Shown in pieces: positions 33,295 through 41,723 of a stretch of 64,000 nt of DNA. Below the pieces are notes generated by a model, which saw nothing but the letters and a program-made list of their open reading frames with translations, was not told where the DNA came from and made no database searches. Both the position numbers and the translations under genes were made by a program. Numbering within the stretch: position 1 is the stretch's first letter; each line of letters starts with the position of its first letter. The stretch lies in NCBI GenBank assembly GCA_000023725.1, contig CP001673.1, forward strand, positions 1,126,342 to 1,190,341, in the 5' to 3' direction. Source of the DNA: Flavobacteriaceae bacterium 3519-10 (GTDB lineage: Bacteria; Bacteroidota; Bacteroidia; Flavobacteriales; Weeksellaceae).

Positions 33295-34089
33295 ATGGCT
33301 GAAAAAATATTTCATTACTGTACGATTGATACACTTGAAAAAATTCTTACCAACAAAACAATACGTTTCTCGAGATTTGATCTCATGGATGATCAAACGG
33401 AAACTGATGGTCTGCCGGAAATGTTGAAGAAAAACTATTTTCTTTCATGTTGGGTTTCGGACCGCAAGGAAAAGATTCCGCAATGGGCAATGTATGCTCC
33501 TAGGGGTGTACGTATCGAATTGCCGATAAAATGGTATAAAAAATTTCCTATTCCTGTTGTTGGTACAGATCAGTTTATAGAAAAAATCCCTGTCGATGAT
33601 GATCATCCCGGTCGTAATACCTTCTTCCCCAAACCTTTTAAAGAATGGTTTTTAGCCAGTCAAGGATTTTACTTTGTACCTCCTCTGGATGAAGAAGATG
33701 GCTTTGTGACAAAGGTGATATACAGCGAGAATTTTTCAAAACTCAAACAACAGCACTGGAAAGCAAATGAAGATGGCACCAGCATATCCTTAGCTCATCA
33801 GGCAGCACCTATAAAATTTAAAGATGACTACTGGTCGTTTCAGGATGAAGTGAGATTTTATCTAACAGCGGGATGTAGACACGAAGATAGACATCTGTTG
33901 CCGGATTACATTGACCTACCTGTTGACGAGCAGGCCCTCAAAAAAATAAAAATTCGACTTTACCCAAATTGTAAAAGTGAGGACTGGAAAGCGGTAAAGA
34001 ATCTCATTTCTGATAAATTCTCAACCTTAGACTCCAAAGACATAATTGAAAAGAGTGATCTCGAAGGCAAATATTTTCCCAAGGTGTAG
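33295..34089 (+). CDS. DUF2971-like protein
   Basis: The ATG at 33295 gives 264 residues; a TTG two codons earlier is in frame. The N terminus, FHYCTIDTLEKILTNKTIRFSRFDLMDDQTE, followed by FLSCWVSDRKEKIPQWAMYA, follows the DUF2971 pattern (Y-x-x-x-x-T-L-x-I-L-x-N-x-T-I-RFS, N/DD, then a SCW and a W-x-x-YA motif). DUF2971 proteins have no established function but are frequent in defence islands and prophages. No membrane segment or nuclease motif was seen. The upstream IS21-like ends and the downstream IS relic suggest arrival by transfer. Confidence 0.75.
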   Translation: MAEKIFHYCTIDTLEKILTNKTIRFSRFDLMDDQTETDGLPEMLKKNYFLSCWVSDRKEKIPQWAMYAPRGVRIELPIKWYKKFPIPVVGTDQFIEKIPVDDDHPGRNTFFPKPFKEWFLASQGFYFVPPLDEEDGFVTKVIYSENFSKLKQQHWKANEDGTSISLAHQAAPIKFKDDYWSFQDEVRFYLTAGCRHEDRHLLPDYIDLPVDEQALKKIKIRLYPNCKSEDWKAVKNLISDKFSTLDSKDIIEKSDLEGKYFPKV

Positions 34090-34267
34090 GTGACCTTTAA
34101 TAATGCATTATCCAGTGATTACAAATGCTCTAGACATACTAAAAATTGGTATTGATAAAGGAACCAATTTAAATTATTAAGAAAAATACCTCGACATCAT
34201 TAGACCTTTTGGTCATTTCTTAGCTGAATCAGGTCGCCATTTTTACCTGATGACTGGCTTTTTTCTA

Positions 34268-34440
34268 TCTGTTGTGTAAATTCCCCCGAAAACAGTACGA
34301 TTACAAGTATAAAATTAATTAACTTTAAACCGGAATCAAGACATGGAAGCATATTCCATTCTGCAAAGATTGATGGAGTTTTAAATGAGTTTACCGGAGA
34401 TCACAGAATACTGAACGTGAGGAGTTATCGGAGGTTTCCA
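34268..34440 (+). mobile_element. Decayed IS3-like element remnant 2
   Basis: This is the second copy of the sequence at 29792, in the same orientation. It has TTCCCCCGAAAACAGTACG, then the blocks AAATTAATTAACTTTAAA and AAAGATTGATGGAGTTTTAAA that parallel the first copy. The coding part is destroyed. The two copies bracket the GmrSD-like and DUF2971 genes. Confidence 0.45.
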
Positions 34441-34449
34441 CAATAGTTG

Positions 34450-36345
34450 CTATTTATCCATGAAAAGTTTGGCTTTATTATCTTTTAAGTCGATTAAAAA
34501 TTTTTCTTTCTCAATGTAGATATTAAAAAGTAAGGTTGAAAGATTATCATCAGTTTTTTCGAATCTATAAAGTAAATTTCGTATCAGATTTCCTGAATAA
34601 TCTTTAATCTTCCAAATATAATAAGGAAGCATTGCATTGTCAAAATGTGCGTTATGAACAATTAAATTGCGATATCGATATGTCATTAATAAATCGTCTT
34701 CTACAGATTTAATTTGCTGTTTAATAATTGTTGCAGAATAATTATTATTGTTGTAAAAATCAATAAGATTTTCAATCTTTTCTTTAAGAAATAAATTAGT
34801 TTCAAAATCTTTTATCTCTGGTAAAGATTCAACAAATTTTTGAAGATAAATTGGCTCGCCTTCTTTTGTAACTAAATTAGCTTTCTCAATTAAATTATCA
34901 GGTAGGCCTGTTTTGTTAAATAACTTATTATGAGCAATGACACTATAATGGTTATAATACTCCCATCCGAACTCGTATATAAAATTAAATATATAATTAG
35001 AGGATACTATACTTTGAATTATTTCAATTTTCTTTTTGTTCTTGGTTTGAATATCATTTTTAATATTTTCAAATTCTGAGTTTATAATATTTTCGATTGA
35101 TATCCAGTAATTCAATAATTTATCTTCTGGTTTGAGAGAATTTTCACCTTTGCTATACCAATGTATTGCATTTAACAATGTTGAAGCTGTTTCGTCACTC
35201 TGAGATGAAAATAAAATTTTATATTTATCTAACTCTGCTAATCTCTTGTGTAATCGGTTTATCCTTAAAGATTTATGAAGCTTAATAAAATCATTATTAT
35301 TGTTACTCCACGAAGTATTAATGATAATGCCGTCTTTAATTACTAAATACTTTGAAGTGATAATTTCTATTTCAATTTTTGTATCATAATAAGTGTGAAG
35401 CAAATTAATTGCATTCTGAAGCTTTGAGATTGCTATTGCTAGAGATGATTCGCTAGCTAAAAAATCTACTTTAACCGCGGCTTGTATATACTTATCATCT
35501 TTATCGCTTTGAAGTTCTTCGTCATCAAAATTGTCATTAACCGCAAACCTTTTTTGGGAAGGTGAGTAAAACGCTATATCTCCAATCTCGAAACCTTGAT
35601 CACCTCTTAAGCCTTGAATAACAAAAATGTAATATGCTTCTTCTCGTTCTTTGTTATAAATATTAATAAATTCTTGAATCCTGTCTTTTAAAGTTAAGTT
35701 GCTAATTACGTTCGAAATAGCCAAGTTGAGATTTTCTCTATCTATTTGTCCATCCACCTTATAATCCGAATATGATATGTTATGGGGGTATGTGGTTACT
35801 AGTATATCCTCTTCGCCATTGTTTATGATTTGATAATTATCAAATATTTTGTCAGTGAATTTTTTTATATCCTTAAGAACATATCCTTTCTTGATAAATT
35901 CTATGATTATATTTTGCGTGTAATAATTTATTTCCTTCAGAGTATCTCCTAACGATAAGTGGTTAAATAAAATTTCAATTAAATTTTCAAGACACTTTGT
36001 AAAATATAGCCCCTTTTGAAATTTTGTTAAAATATCCTTGGATATTGTGTAGATTAAATTATTCTTGTTAGGTTCATGAAAAATTCTGCAAAGATATTTG
36101 AAGTCCGAATAAAATAATTCGCTTAGTGTTTTATCGGTGGAAAAGTATTCGTCCAATTTGCCTTTGAAAAACTTTCTATTCTCATCATTTCTAAAATTGT
36201 TTTCTTCAATTTCAACTATTATATCCTCCAATAGTATATGGACATTGTATAGATTTAATCCGTAAGATTTTTTTAGAAAATTGTCAATAAGATGATGCCA
36301 TAAATCTTGCCAATATTCAATTTTATTCTCAATATGTTCATCCAT
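34450..36345 (-). CDS. Large HEPN-domain protein (Apea-like)
   Basis: This 631-residue, very AT-rich gene encodes a mostly helical protein. Near the C terminus it has YRYRNLIVHNAHFD, an R-x4-H motif characteristic of HEPN nucleases, preceded by LLNYWISIENIINSEFE, which fits the first HEPN helix of Apea-type domains. HEPN proteins are RNases in toxin-antitoxin, Abi and CRISPR systems. The N-terminal 380 residues are unassigned. The gene is on the minus strand at the start of a run of defence-type genes, with a downstream IS relic only 10 bp past its stop. RNase activity is inferred from the motif. Confidence 0.68.
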   Translation of the reverse strand: MDEHIENKIEYWQDLWHHLIDNFLKKSYGLNLYNVHILLEDIIVEIEENNFRNDENRKFFKGKLDEYFSTDKTLSELFYSDFKYLCRIFHEPNKNNLIYTISKDILTKFQKGLYFTKCLENLIEILFNHLSLGDTLKEINYYTQNIIIEFIKKGYVLKDIKKFTDKIFDNYQIINNGEEDILVTTYPHNISYSDYKVDGQIDRENLNLAISNVISNLTLKDRIQEFINIYNKEREEAYYIFVIQGLRGDQGFEIGDIAFYSPSQKRFAVNDNFDDEELQSDKDDKYIQAAVKVDFLASESSLAIAISKLQNAINLLHTYYDTKIEIEIITSKYLVIKDGIIINTSWSNNNNDFIKLHKSLRINRLHKRLAELDKYKILFSSQSDETASTLLNAIHWYSKGENSLKPEDKLLNYWISIENIINSEFENIKNDIQTKNKKKIEIIQSIVSSNYIFNFIYEFGWEYYNHYSVIAHNKLFNKTGLPDNLIEKANLVTKEGEPIYLQKFVESLPEIKDFETNLFLKEKIENLIDFYNNNNYSATIIKQQIKSVEDDLLMTYRYRNLIVHNAHFDNAMLPYYIWKIKDYSGNLIRNLLYRFEKTDDNLSTLLFNIYIEKEKFLIDLKDNKAKLFMDK

Positions 36346-36527
36346 TACGAGGGTTTTGATATAATTATGCTTAATAAAAAGGTGATCGCGAAAAACTGAA
36401 GTAAGTGGTCTACCTTTTCGACAGTTTGTAAATGTTTTTCATGAAATTTGCACTTGCCAACCGAAAACGGAATCAGGCGCTGCTGAATAGCAACCTGCGA
36501 GGGATAAATTCGGTAGTAACTTTACGA

Positions 36528-37085
36528 TTAAAGAAGTTTGATGTTTTTTAGTCCGTTAACTAACAAATTGATTAAACTTTTTGATGCAGTTTCACTTATT
36601 AGCCCGCTTATCGTCATTTCTGTTAGCTTTCCCAGAAACAATTCGTACCATTTCTTTTTCCCAAGATAATAATGGTCTTTTAGATCCTCAATATTATCAA
36701 AGATAATTTCTTGGCCATATTCCAATTTCTGCAATTTTTGTACAATCTGGTTGGTCAAATTGTCTGCAAATAACTTTTCTTGAATTGTAAAAGTGTCTTT
36801 GTTAATATTTAATCCCAATCTTTGCAATTCTTGCTGCAGATAATATATGATTAGTTTTAAATTGTAATTCTTTGGGCAACTTCTTAAATCACTGCAGACT
36901 AAAAGATGTTCTTCATAAACTTCATTTGTATTTTCAAGGAGGACAGTTAGAAATTTGATTTTGTCTCCTTTGTTATCAATATCATTAATCTTATTCCTAA
37001 CGATTTGTAAAACCTCTCCATGAGGTTTTGACCGTCGAATATTATAGGTAAATATTTTAAATGCTAAATCTGCAATTATTTCCAT
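36528..37085 (-). CDS. Hypothetical AT-rich protein in defence island
   Basis: A 185-residue soluble, helical protein starting MEIIADLAFKIFTYNIRRSK. Features seen are two cysteines in CSDLRSCPKNYN, a long amphipathic helix near QEKLFADNLTNQIVQKLQKL, and a C terminus rich in Leu, Ile and Asn. I do not recognise a family. It is separated by 147 bp from the HNH gene upstream on the same strand and by 182 bp from the HEPN gene downstream, distances that match the cassette-like spacing of the island. It could be an accessory or immunity factor. Confidence 0.62.
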   Translation of the reverse strand: MEIIADLAFKIFTYNIRRSKPHGEVLQIVRNKINDIDNKGDKIKFLTVLLENTNEVYEEHLLVCSDLRSCPKNYNLKLIIYYLQQELQRLGLNINKDTFTIQEKLFADNLTNQIVQKLQKLEYGQEIIFDNIEDLKDHYYLGKKKWYELFLGKLTEMTISGLISETASKSLINLLVNGLKNIKLL

Positions 37086-37232
37086 ATTTTATATGTTATT
37101 GCCGAGAGCGTTTTAGGAATTGCCGAAGACCGGGAATTTAGCATATTAAACATTAGAAATTCTAAAGCTGAACCATGTACAAATGGCCCCGAGAAGCCGT
37201 TCAGCCAAACTTTTGGCAATTCATTATTAGCT

Positions 37233-37928
37233 TTAGCAGTATTTATTTAAGTTTCTTTTCATTGTTATTACTTCTTCATATTTAATATCTCCCTTTGTAA
37301 TTTTTGAATGACAATTAGGGCATAGCATTAATAAGTTATCAATTTTATTGTTTGCTGGATTTTCGTCTATATGATGAACGTGAAAATGTTCTACATCTTC
37401 ATTGTAACAAAATGGGCAAACAGATTTTATTTCCTTTTGCAAAATTGATCTAATTTTATAAGAAATAGTTTTACGAGGCTTAGATTCAGAAACTTTTTTT
37501 CTTCCTTTTTCAAAATTATAAAAATTAAATTCTGGACATTCAGAATAATGTTGTGTTTTTAAAACTCTATGTTTCGGTTCTGTGTAATATTTGTCATATT
37601 CAGCAGAAACACAAGCTTCGTCCTTAAACAAAGAATTCATTGCATCAAAAAGATTTACTTCGGGACACATTCCACTAAAGCAATAACTTGAGTTACCTTT
37701 TATCCAAGTAGGGGCTTCTCCTTGAATATCTATTTTTTTAGACTCAAAATCACTTGGCAAAGTTCCGTCTTTTAATAAAGCTTCTTGAACATTTTGACCT
37801 GCGTCATACTTGTCATAATCAGAGTTAAAGTAGATGGTGAATGCTCTTCTGCTACAATAATTTAAAATTGGACACCTTATTGGTAAATTTTTATTTTTTC
37901 CAATTTCATAATATTCTTTTTGACTCAT
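37233..37928 (-). CDS. HNH endonuclease with N-terminal cysteine-rich domain
   Basis: The 231-residue protein has a C-terminal HNH nuclease (about 170-215): CPFC, HVHHIDENPANNKIDNLL (HH and N of the beta-beta-alpha metal motif) and MLCPNCHSKI, giving the two zinc-binding CxxC knuckles. The N-terminal 160 residues carry more cysteines (RCPILNYCSRRAF, YCFSGMCPEVNLF) and may form a separate zinc-binding specificity domain. Such fusions are usual for restriction-like or effector nucleases. It is bounded upstream by a 10-bp perfect inverted repeat at 37966 and 38124. DNA cleavage is a family-based inference. Confidence 0.82.
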   Translation of the reverse strand: MSQKEYYEIGKNKNLPIRCPILNYCSRRAFTIYFNSDYDKYDAGQNVQEALLKDGTLPSDFESKKIDIQGEAPTWIKGNSSYCFSGMCPEVNLFDAMNSLFKDEACVSAEYDKYYTEPKHRVLKTQHYSECPEFNFYNFEKGRKKVSESKPRKTISYKIRSILQKEIKSVCPFCYNEDVEHFHVHHIDENPANNKIDNLLMLCPNCHSKITKGDIKYEEVITMKRNLNKYC

Positions 37929-37965
37929 TGCGTTCTTTTGGAAAAGGTTAAAGCTCGCGAGCCAA

Positions 37966-38133
37966 GGCTTGGCGATAGCGGTGGATTATAAAGCTGAAAC
38001 ATTTTATTATGCACTAAACTGAGCAAGAGCTTTTTATTATTTACTAAAGTATAAAAAAAGAAATATAAAAACTGGAGCAGATAAAAATGCATAAACTTTC
38101 ATTTTATTCCATAACCCGTCTTTTCGCCAAGCC
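37966..38133. repeat. Inverted repeat spanning the HNH / Mrr-STAND gene junction
   Basis: GGCTTGGCGA (37966-37975) and TCGCCAAGCC (38124-38133) are perfect 10-bp complements spaced 148 bp apart. They occupy almost the whole gap between the HNH gene and the STAND gene. The form recalls attC-type recombination sites of gene cassettes, though no integrase gene lies in the window. Confidence 0.5.
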
Positions 38134-38162
38134 GATGTAAGTAACAGTTTTATTTTAACTTA

Positions 38163-40451
38163 TCACCGTTCAAAAATTGCATCGATATCGTCTCCACTAG
38201 AACTGTCGGAAAAATAAGGTCTATGAGCATCTTTATCATAGTCTGGTTCGTAATTTTCCAAATATCTTGTAACTTTCGAATCGATATCTACTCCCGAAAC
38301 TATGCTAGATGTAGAGAAAGAAATTCTATCTAATACATTTACGTTGAAGCCATCTAAGAAGGAATCAAGATTCTCTCTGATTTCATCTTCAATACCGCTT
38401 ATATCGACGTCCATTTCGGGATGACCTTCGTAGCTATAAGTTTGCCTGATATGCTTATGAAAATCAATATCTAAGTCATTATTATCAACAATGCTTCTTA
38501 GATATCTATCAATTAAAATATCAATTTGTACTAAAATATTTTCATCTCCAATTTCATTCTCATCTACAAAATCTAGTAATTTTTTTAATGAGTCTTCATC
38601 ATCTACATCATTTATAAAATTATATAAAAAATTAAAATTTTTATATTTAATAGCTGGTTCAAAGTCTGATAATATCATTAGTAATTCCCATAATCTATCA
38701 CCGCTAGGTTTATCAGTATTTACAAGTGTATTGAGGAAAAGCCCTATCCTTTTATTAATAATATCATTAAAAAAGTTTATATACGATAACGCAATTAAAA
38801 AATCCCAATCTTCCTCCTGTAATTTACGTTCAAAAAAGTAGTCAAATAAACTTTCAAGAATTCTATTTAGATTGTTATTAGTTATCTTTTCTGATCTTAG
38901 TAAACCATGTAAAAAATCTAACGAAACTTCTGAATCTAATGACTTTACAATATTGCAAATTAATTCCACTTCGCTTGAATAGGAACCTAGAACAAAATCT
39001 GCAATGGAGGGATTAAATAAAACATATTCATATTTATTGTCTCCTAATAAATTCCTATTTAGTAATGATTTAGTCGCTAATTTTCTTACAGCTTCAAAAG
39101 ATTTATCAGAATAGTCACCCAAATTTACTTGGTGAATATTTAAAAAATTATTGTAAGAATTTCTTAAATCATCCTCAGGTATTTTTCCGTTATTAAAAAC
39201 AGTTAAAAATGTAAGAGCTCTTACACAGTCATCAGTTTGATTTTGAAAATATCCTTCCCAAATAACCTGAGGTTTATTTAGGCTCTTTATAATATGGCTC
39301 CAATAATCTTCAGGTTTTATATTTCCGACAACAGAAGAATCATTTATGAATTCTATTATTCGAGGATTGAAATTTCTATGCTTTAATATGTCCTTGTATC
39401 TTTTATCTTCATATATAATATCGATATATTGTTTTGGTAAATTTGAATGATATATATGATTATAAAGAATTTTAGCTTTATCTATATTAGTCAAATTTTC
39501 AATTGTTAATAAAAATTCGTTCTCGCGAATTTTCAAATTTTGAAAAGAGTGACTTGAGAGGTAAGCTTTATTTAAAATGTTTGTTCTTGATGTAAGGATA
39601 AACTTTTTACTATTATCTTTTCTAATTCTGTTTATAAATTTGACAATATGAGAATCTCTTTTATTGTTGACGGCATCATAAATATTACTACCTAAGAAAT
39701 CATCGCAATAAAAAAGAATTTTCTTTTGTTCATTTTCACGGAATAAACTTTCAGCTTCACTAACATTTTCTTCTATGTCACAAAATTCATAGCCTTTTGC
39801 TATATAATGAATTGCTAAATTATCACCAAGAGTAGTTTTTCCGATTCCTGGTTCACCAGTCAAAATGATAACATTATTTTCTTCTAGTATTCTTAATCCT
39901 TTATTGTGATTTTCGGTTACTACATATCGATGTGTTTTTTCTTCAATTTCACGTATAGTACTTTGGCTTCTGCCTTTTATAGCGCTGTTATAAAGAATCT
40001 CTAATACACTCGTACTTGTAATCCATAGTTTATAATTCCTTTCGACGATATCTTGATTTTCTTTTTTAGATAGGAAAGTATTTAAATCTTCCTGTCCCCA
40101 AATATCTCCTTCTGTTAGAATGTAAGGTTGAAAAATACTTTTGATTTCTTGTTTATTAATTCTAGAAAGTTTTTTTGATGTGACAAAAACATATCTACAT
40201 GGATTTAGCTTTTCTACTTTATCTGATTCTTCGGTTTTTAATTTTGAAATTAATTGAGGATAGGGTGTCTCTTGGTAATGTTTACACTGTATAATTCCTT
40301 CTTTTTTATCTCCAATCCAAAATCGACCGTCAACTCCACCATCTCGTCCGGACTTAAAAATTTCTACTTTATTTTCTAAATCTTTCTCGATTACGGAAGC
40401 AGCTAAAATTTCAAATTCTCGATCATTTAATTTTGAGAAGTCATATTCCAT
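38163..40451 (-). CDS. Mrr-like nuclease fused to STAND-type NTPase
   Basis: The 762-residue protein starts with a PD-(D/E)xK fold of the Mrr type: DGGVDGRFWIG (D37, D41) and GIIQCKHYQ (Q55-x-K57). A P-loop NTPase follows, with Walker A GEPGIGKTT (199-207), Walker B ILFYCDDFLG and an ILTSRTN sensor stretch at about 280. This is the nSTAND-type arrangement. The C-terminal 350 residues are helical and probably the sensor. STAND proteins with N-terminal nucleases (Avs and relatives) detect phage proteins and then degrade DNA. This one is shorter than most Avs proteins and may be a distinct subtype. It is a single-gene unit with inverted-repeat spacers on both sides. Confidence 0.82.
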   Translation of the reverse strand: MEYDFSKLNDREFEILAASVIEKDLENKVEIFKSGRDGGVDGRFWIGDKKEGIIQCKHYQETPYPQLISKLKTEESDKVEKLNPCRYVFVTSKKLSRINKQEIKSIFQPYILTEGDIWGQEDLNTFLSKKENQDIVERNYKLWITSTSVLEILYNSAIKGRSQSTIREIEEKTHRYVVTENHNKGLRILEENNVIILTGEPGIGKTTLGDNLAIHYIAKGYEFCDIEENVSEAESLFRENEQKKILFYCDDFLGSNIYDAVNNKRDSHIVKFINRIRKDNSKKFILTSRTNILNKAYLSSHSFQNLKIRENEFLLTIENLTNIDKAKILYNHIYHSNLPKQYIDIIYEDKRYKDILKHRNFNPRIIEFINDSSVVGNIKPEDYWSHIIKSLNKPQVIWEGYFQNQTDDCVRALTFLTVFNNGKIPEDDLRNSYNNFLNIHQVNLGDYSDKSFEAVRKLATKSLLNRNLLGDNKYEYVLFNPSIADFVLGSYSSEVELICNIVKSLDSEVSLDFLHGLLRSEKITNNNLNRILESLFDYFFERKLQEEDWDFLIALSYINFFNDIINKRIGLFLNTLVNTDKPSGDRLWELLMILSDFEPAIKYKNFNFLYNFINDVDDEDSLKKLLDFVDENEIGDENILVQIDILIDRYLRSIVDNNDLDIDFHKHIRQTYSYEGHPEMDVDISGIEDEIRENLDSFLDGFNVNVLDRISFSTSSIVSGVDIDSKVTRYLENYEPDYDKDAHRPYFSDSSSGDDIDAIFER

Positions 40452-40669
40452 TTTAAGTGTCAGTTATTTTCAAATTTAAGGAATAATATATTGTACGTTT
40501 CGGGACGGTTTTTAATAAATTATCGCTTAGGGTCGGTGTTTGCAGCTGGGCGAAGTGGCGGAAATAGAAGCACAAGGTTTGGTTTTCCACAAAAATTCAC
40601 TCGAAGAACGGCCGTTTAGTTTAGCTTTAAGCCCAACATTCAGCCAAACTGCTGCTGTGCGCTTAACTT

Positions 40670-41566
40670 TTATAATGTCAGTTTATGAATGAAATCTGTA
40701 ATTGCTGGAATATTTTCATATAGTCCTCTTCCTGCAACTGAAGCAGTTACACCACCTAACCATTTCATAGTTTTTTCTACAAATTTTGGTTTGTCCCTTG
40801 TTTTAGTATCAATAATTGTTTTAAGTTCTTCAATTTCTGCTTCAGTAACTCCATAAGATTTTAATTTTTCGACATCTTCTGATTTTAATGAAGTGATATT
40901 AACGGCTTGTACATTATTATTTCCTGTTGCAATATTTAAAGGATTACTATTTCCATAAATATTATTGGTGATTATATGTTGAACTTTATTTTTATTTTCT
41001 TCTGTCATTTCGTATTTATTTTGAAGGTTTGGAAATTCATTATTTAATTGCATTAAAGTATCAATTAGTTTTTGTTTTGTTAATTCAATAACACTTTGAT
41101 AGTGTACTTTACCAATTTCTCTTTGAGCTTTACGAATTACTCCTCTGTATAGAGTAATCTGTGGTTTAAATGGCTTTGCCAAAATTTCAATCATTTGCGG
41201 CGGTAAAGTGATATATCCTTTTGACGTATCAATGCTTTCAATTTGTGCCTCAACTATTGAAATAGGTTCTATTATAAAATGATTATTTACGGATTCTTTA
41301 AATTTATCATCCATATCTTCAGGTACTACTACTGGAAAAGTATGAAATCTTCCACCGGGAATTTCCATAACAAGTTCAATTAAGCTCCAAATTTTTCTAT
41401 AGCTTGGTAAATATTCATCTTGATATTCATATCCTTCAAGTTCCTTATTTAGCCATTTTGAGAAAATGTCATTTTTGATTTCATTTGCAATAAGTTTTGC
41501 TCTTGTTAAACCTTGAGATAATTTAATTTTATCGTAAGTTATATCAGTAATTAGTTCTTTTATCAT
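40670..41566 (-). CDS. AbiTii-domain protein
   Basis: The 298-residue protein opens with the AbiTii pattern: LSQGLTRAKLIANEIKNDIF, SKWLNKELEGYEYQDEYLP, then a YR motif. The domain spans about residues 1-190. It is followed by an Asn-rich turn region (NNIYGNSNPLNIATGNNNVQ) and a helical tail that may touch the membrane (KWLGGVTASVAGRGLYE). AbiTii is named for the lactococcal AbiT abortive-infection system; its mechanism is not established. The OLD-like ATPase gene is 157 bp upstream on the same strand, so these may be two components of one unit or separate cassettes. The spacer layout favours separate cassettes. Confidence 0.78.
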   Translation of the reverse strand: MIKELITDITYDKIKLSQGLTRAKLIANEIKNDIFSKWLNKELEGYEYQDEYLPSYRKIWSLIELVMEIPGGRFHTFPVVVPEDMDDKFKESVNNHFIIEPISIVEAQIESIDTSKGYITLPPQMIEILAKPFKPQITLYRGVIRKAQREIGKVHYQSVIELTKQKLIDTLMQLNNEFPNLQNKYEMTEENKNKVQHIITNNIYGNSNPLNIATGNNNVQAVNITSLKSEDVEKLKSYGVTEAEIEELKTIIDTKTRDKPKFVEKTMKWLGGVTASVAGRGLYENIPAITDFIHKLTL

Positions 41567-41702
41567 TTTATGTTATTGGTTCAACGTTTTGCCACTTTGC
41601 GAAGGCGGGGGTTTTTAGCATTAAATTTTTATTAGATCACAAAGCTTGAATTTAGCACTTCACTGTCATAGAACACTGAAACCTCTTTTTTGCCAAACGC
41701 CT

Positions 41703-41716
41703 GTTAGCGGTTCAGC
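41703..41716. repeat. Inverted cassette-like boundary repeat (3' side of OLD-like gene)
   Basis: GTTAGCGGTTCAGC lies 7 bp past the OLD-like gene's stop. Its reverse complement, GCTGAACCGCTAAC, matches GCTGACCGCTAAC at 43393-43405 beyond the start codon, with one base missing. The gene is thus bracketed by an inverted pair. Confidence 0.5.
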
Positions 41717-41723
41717 TTTTTGT

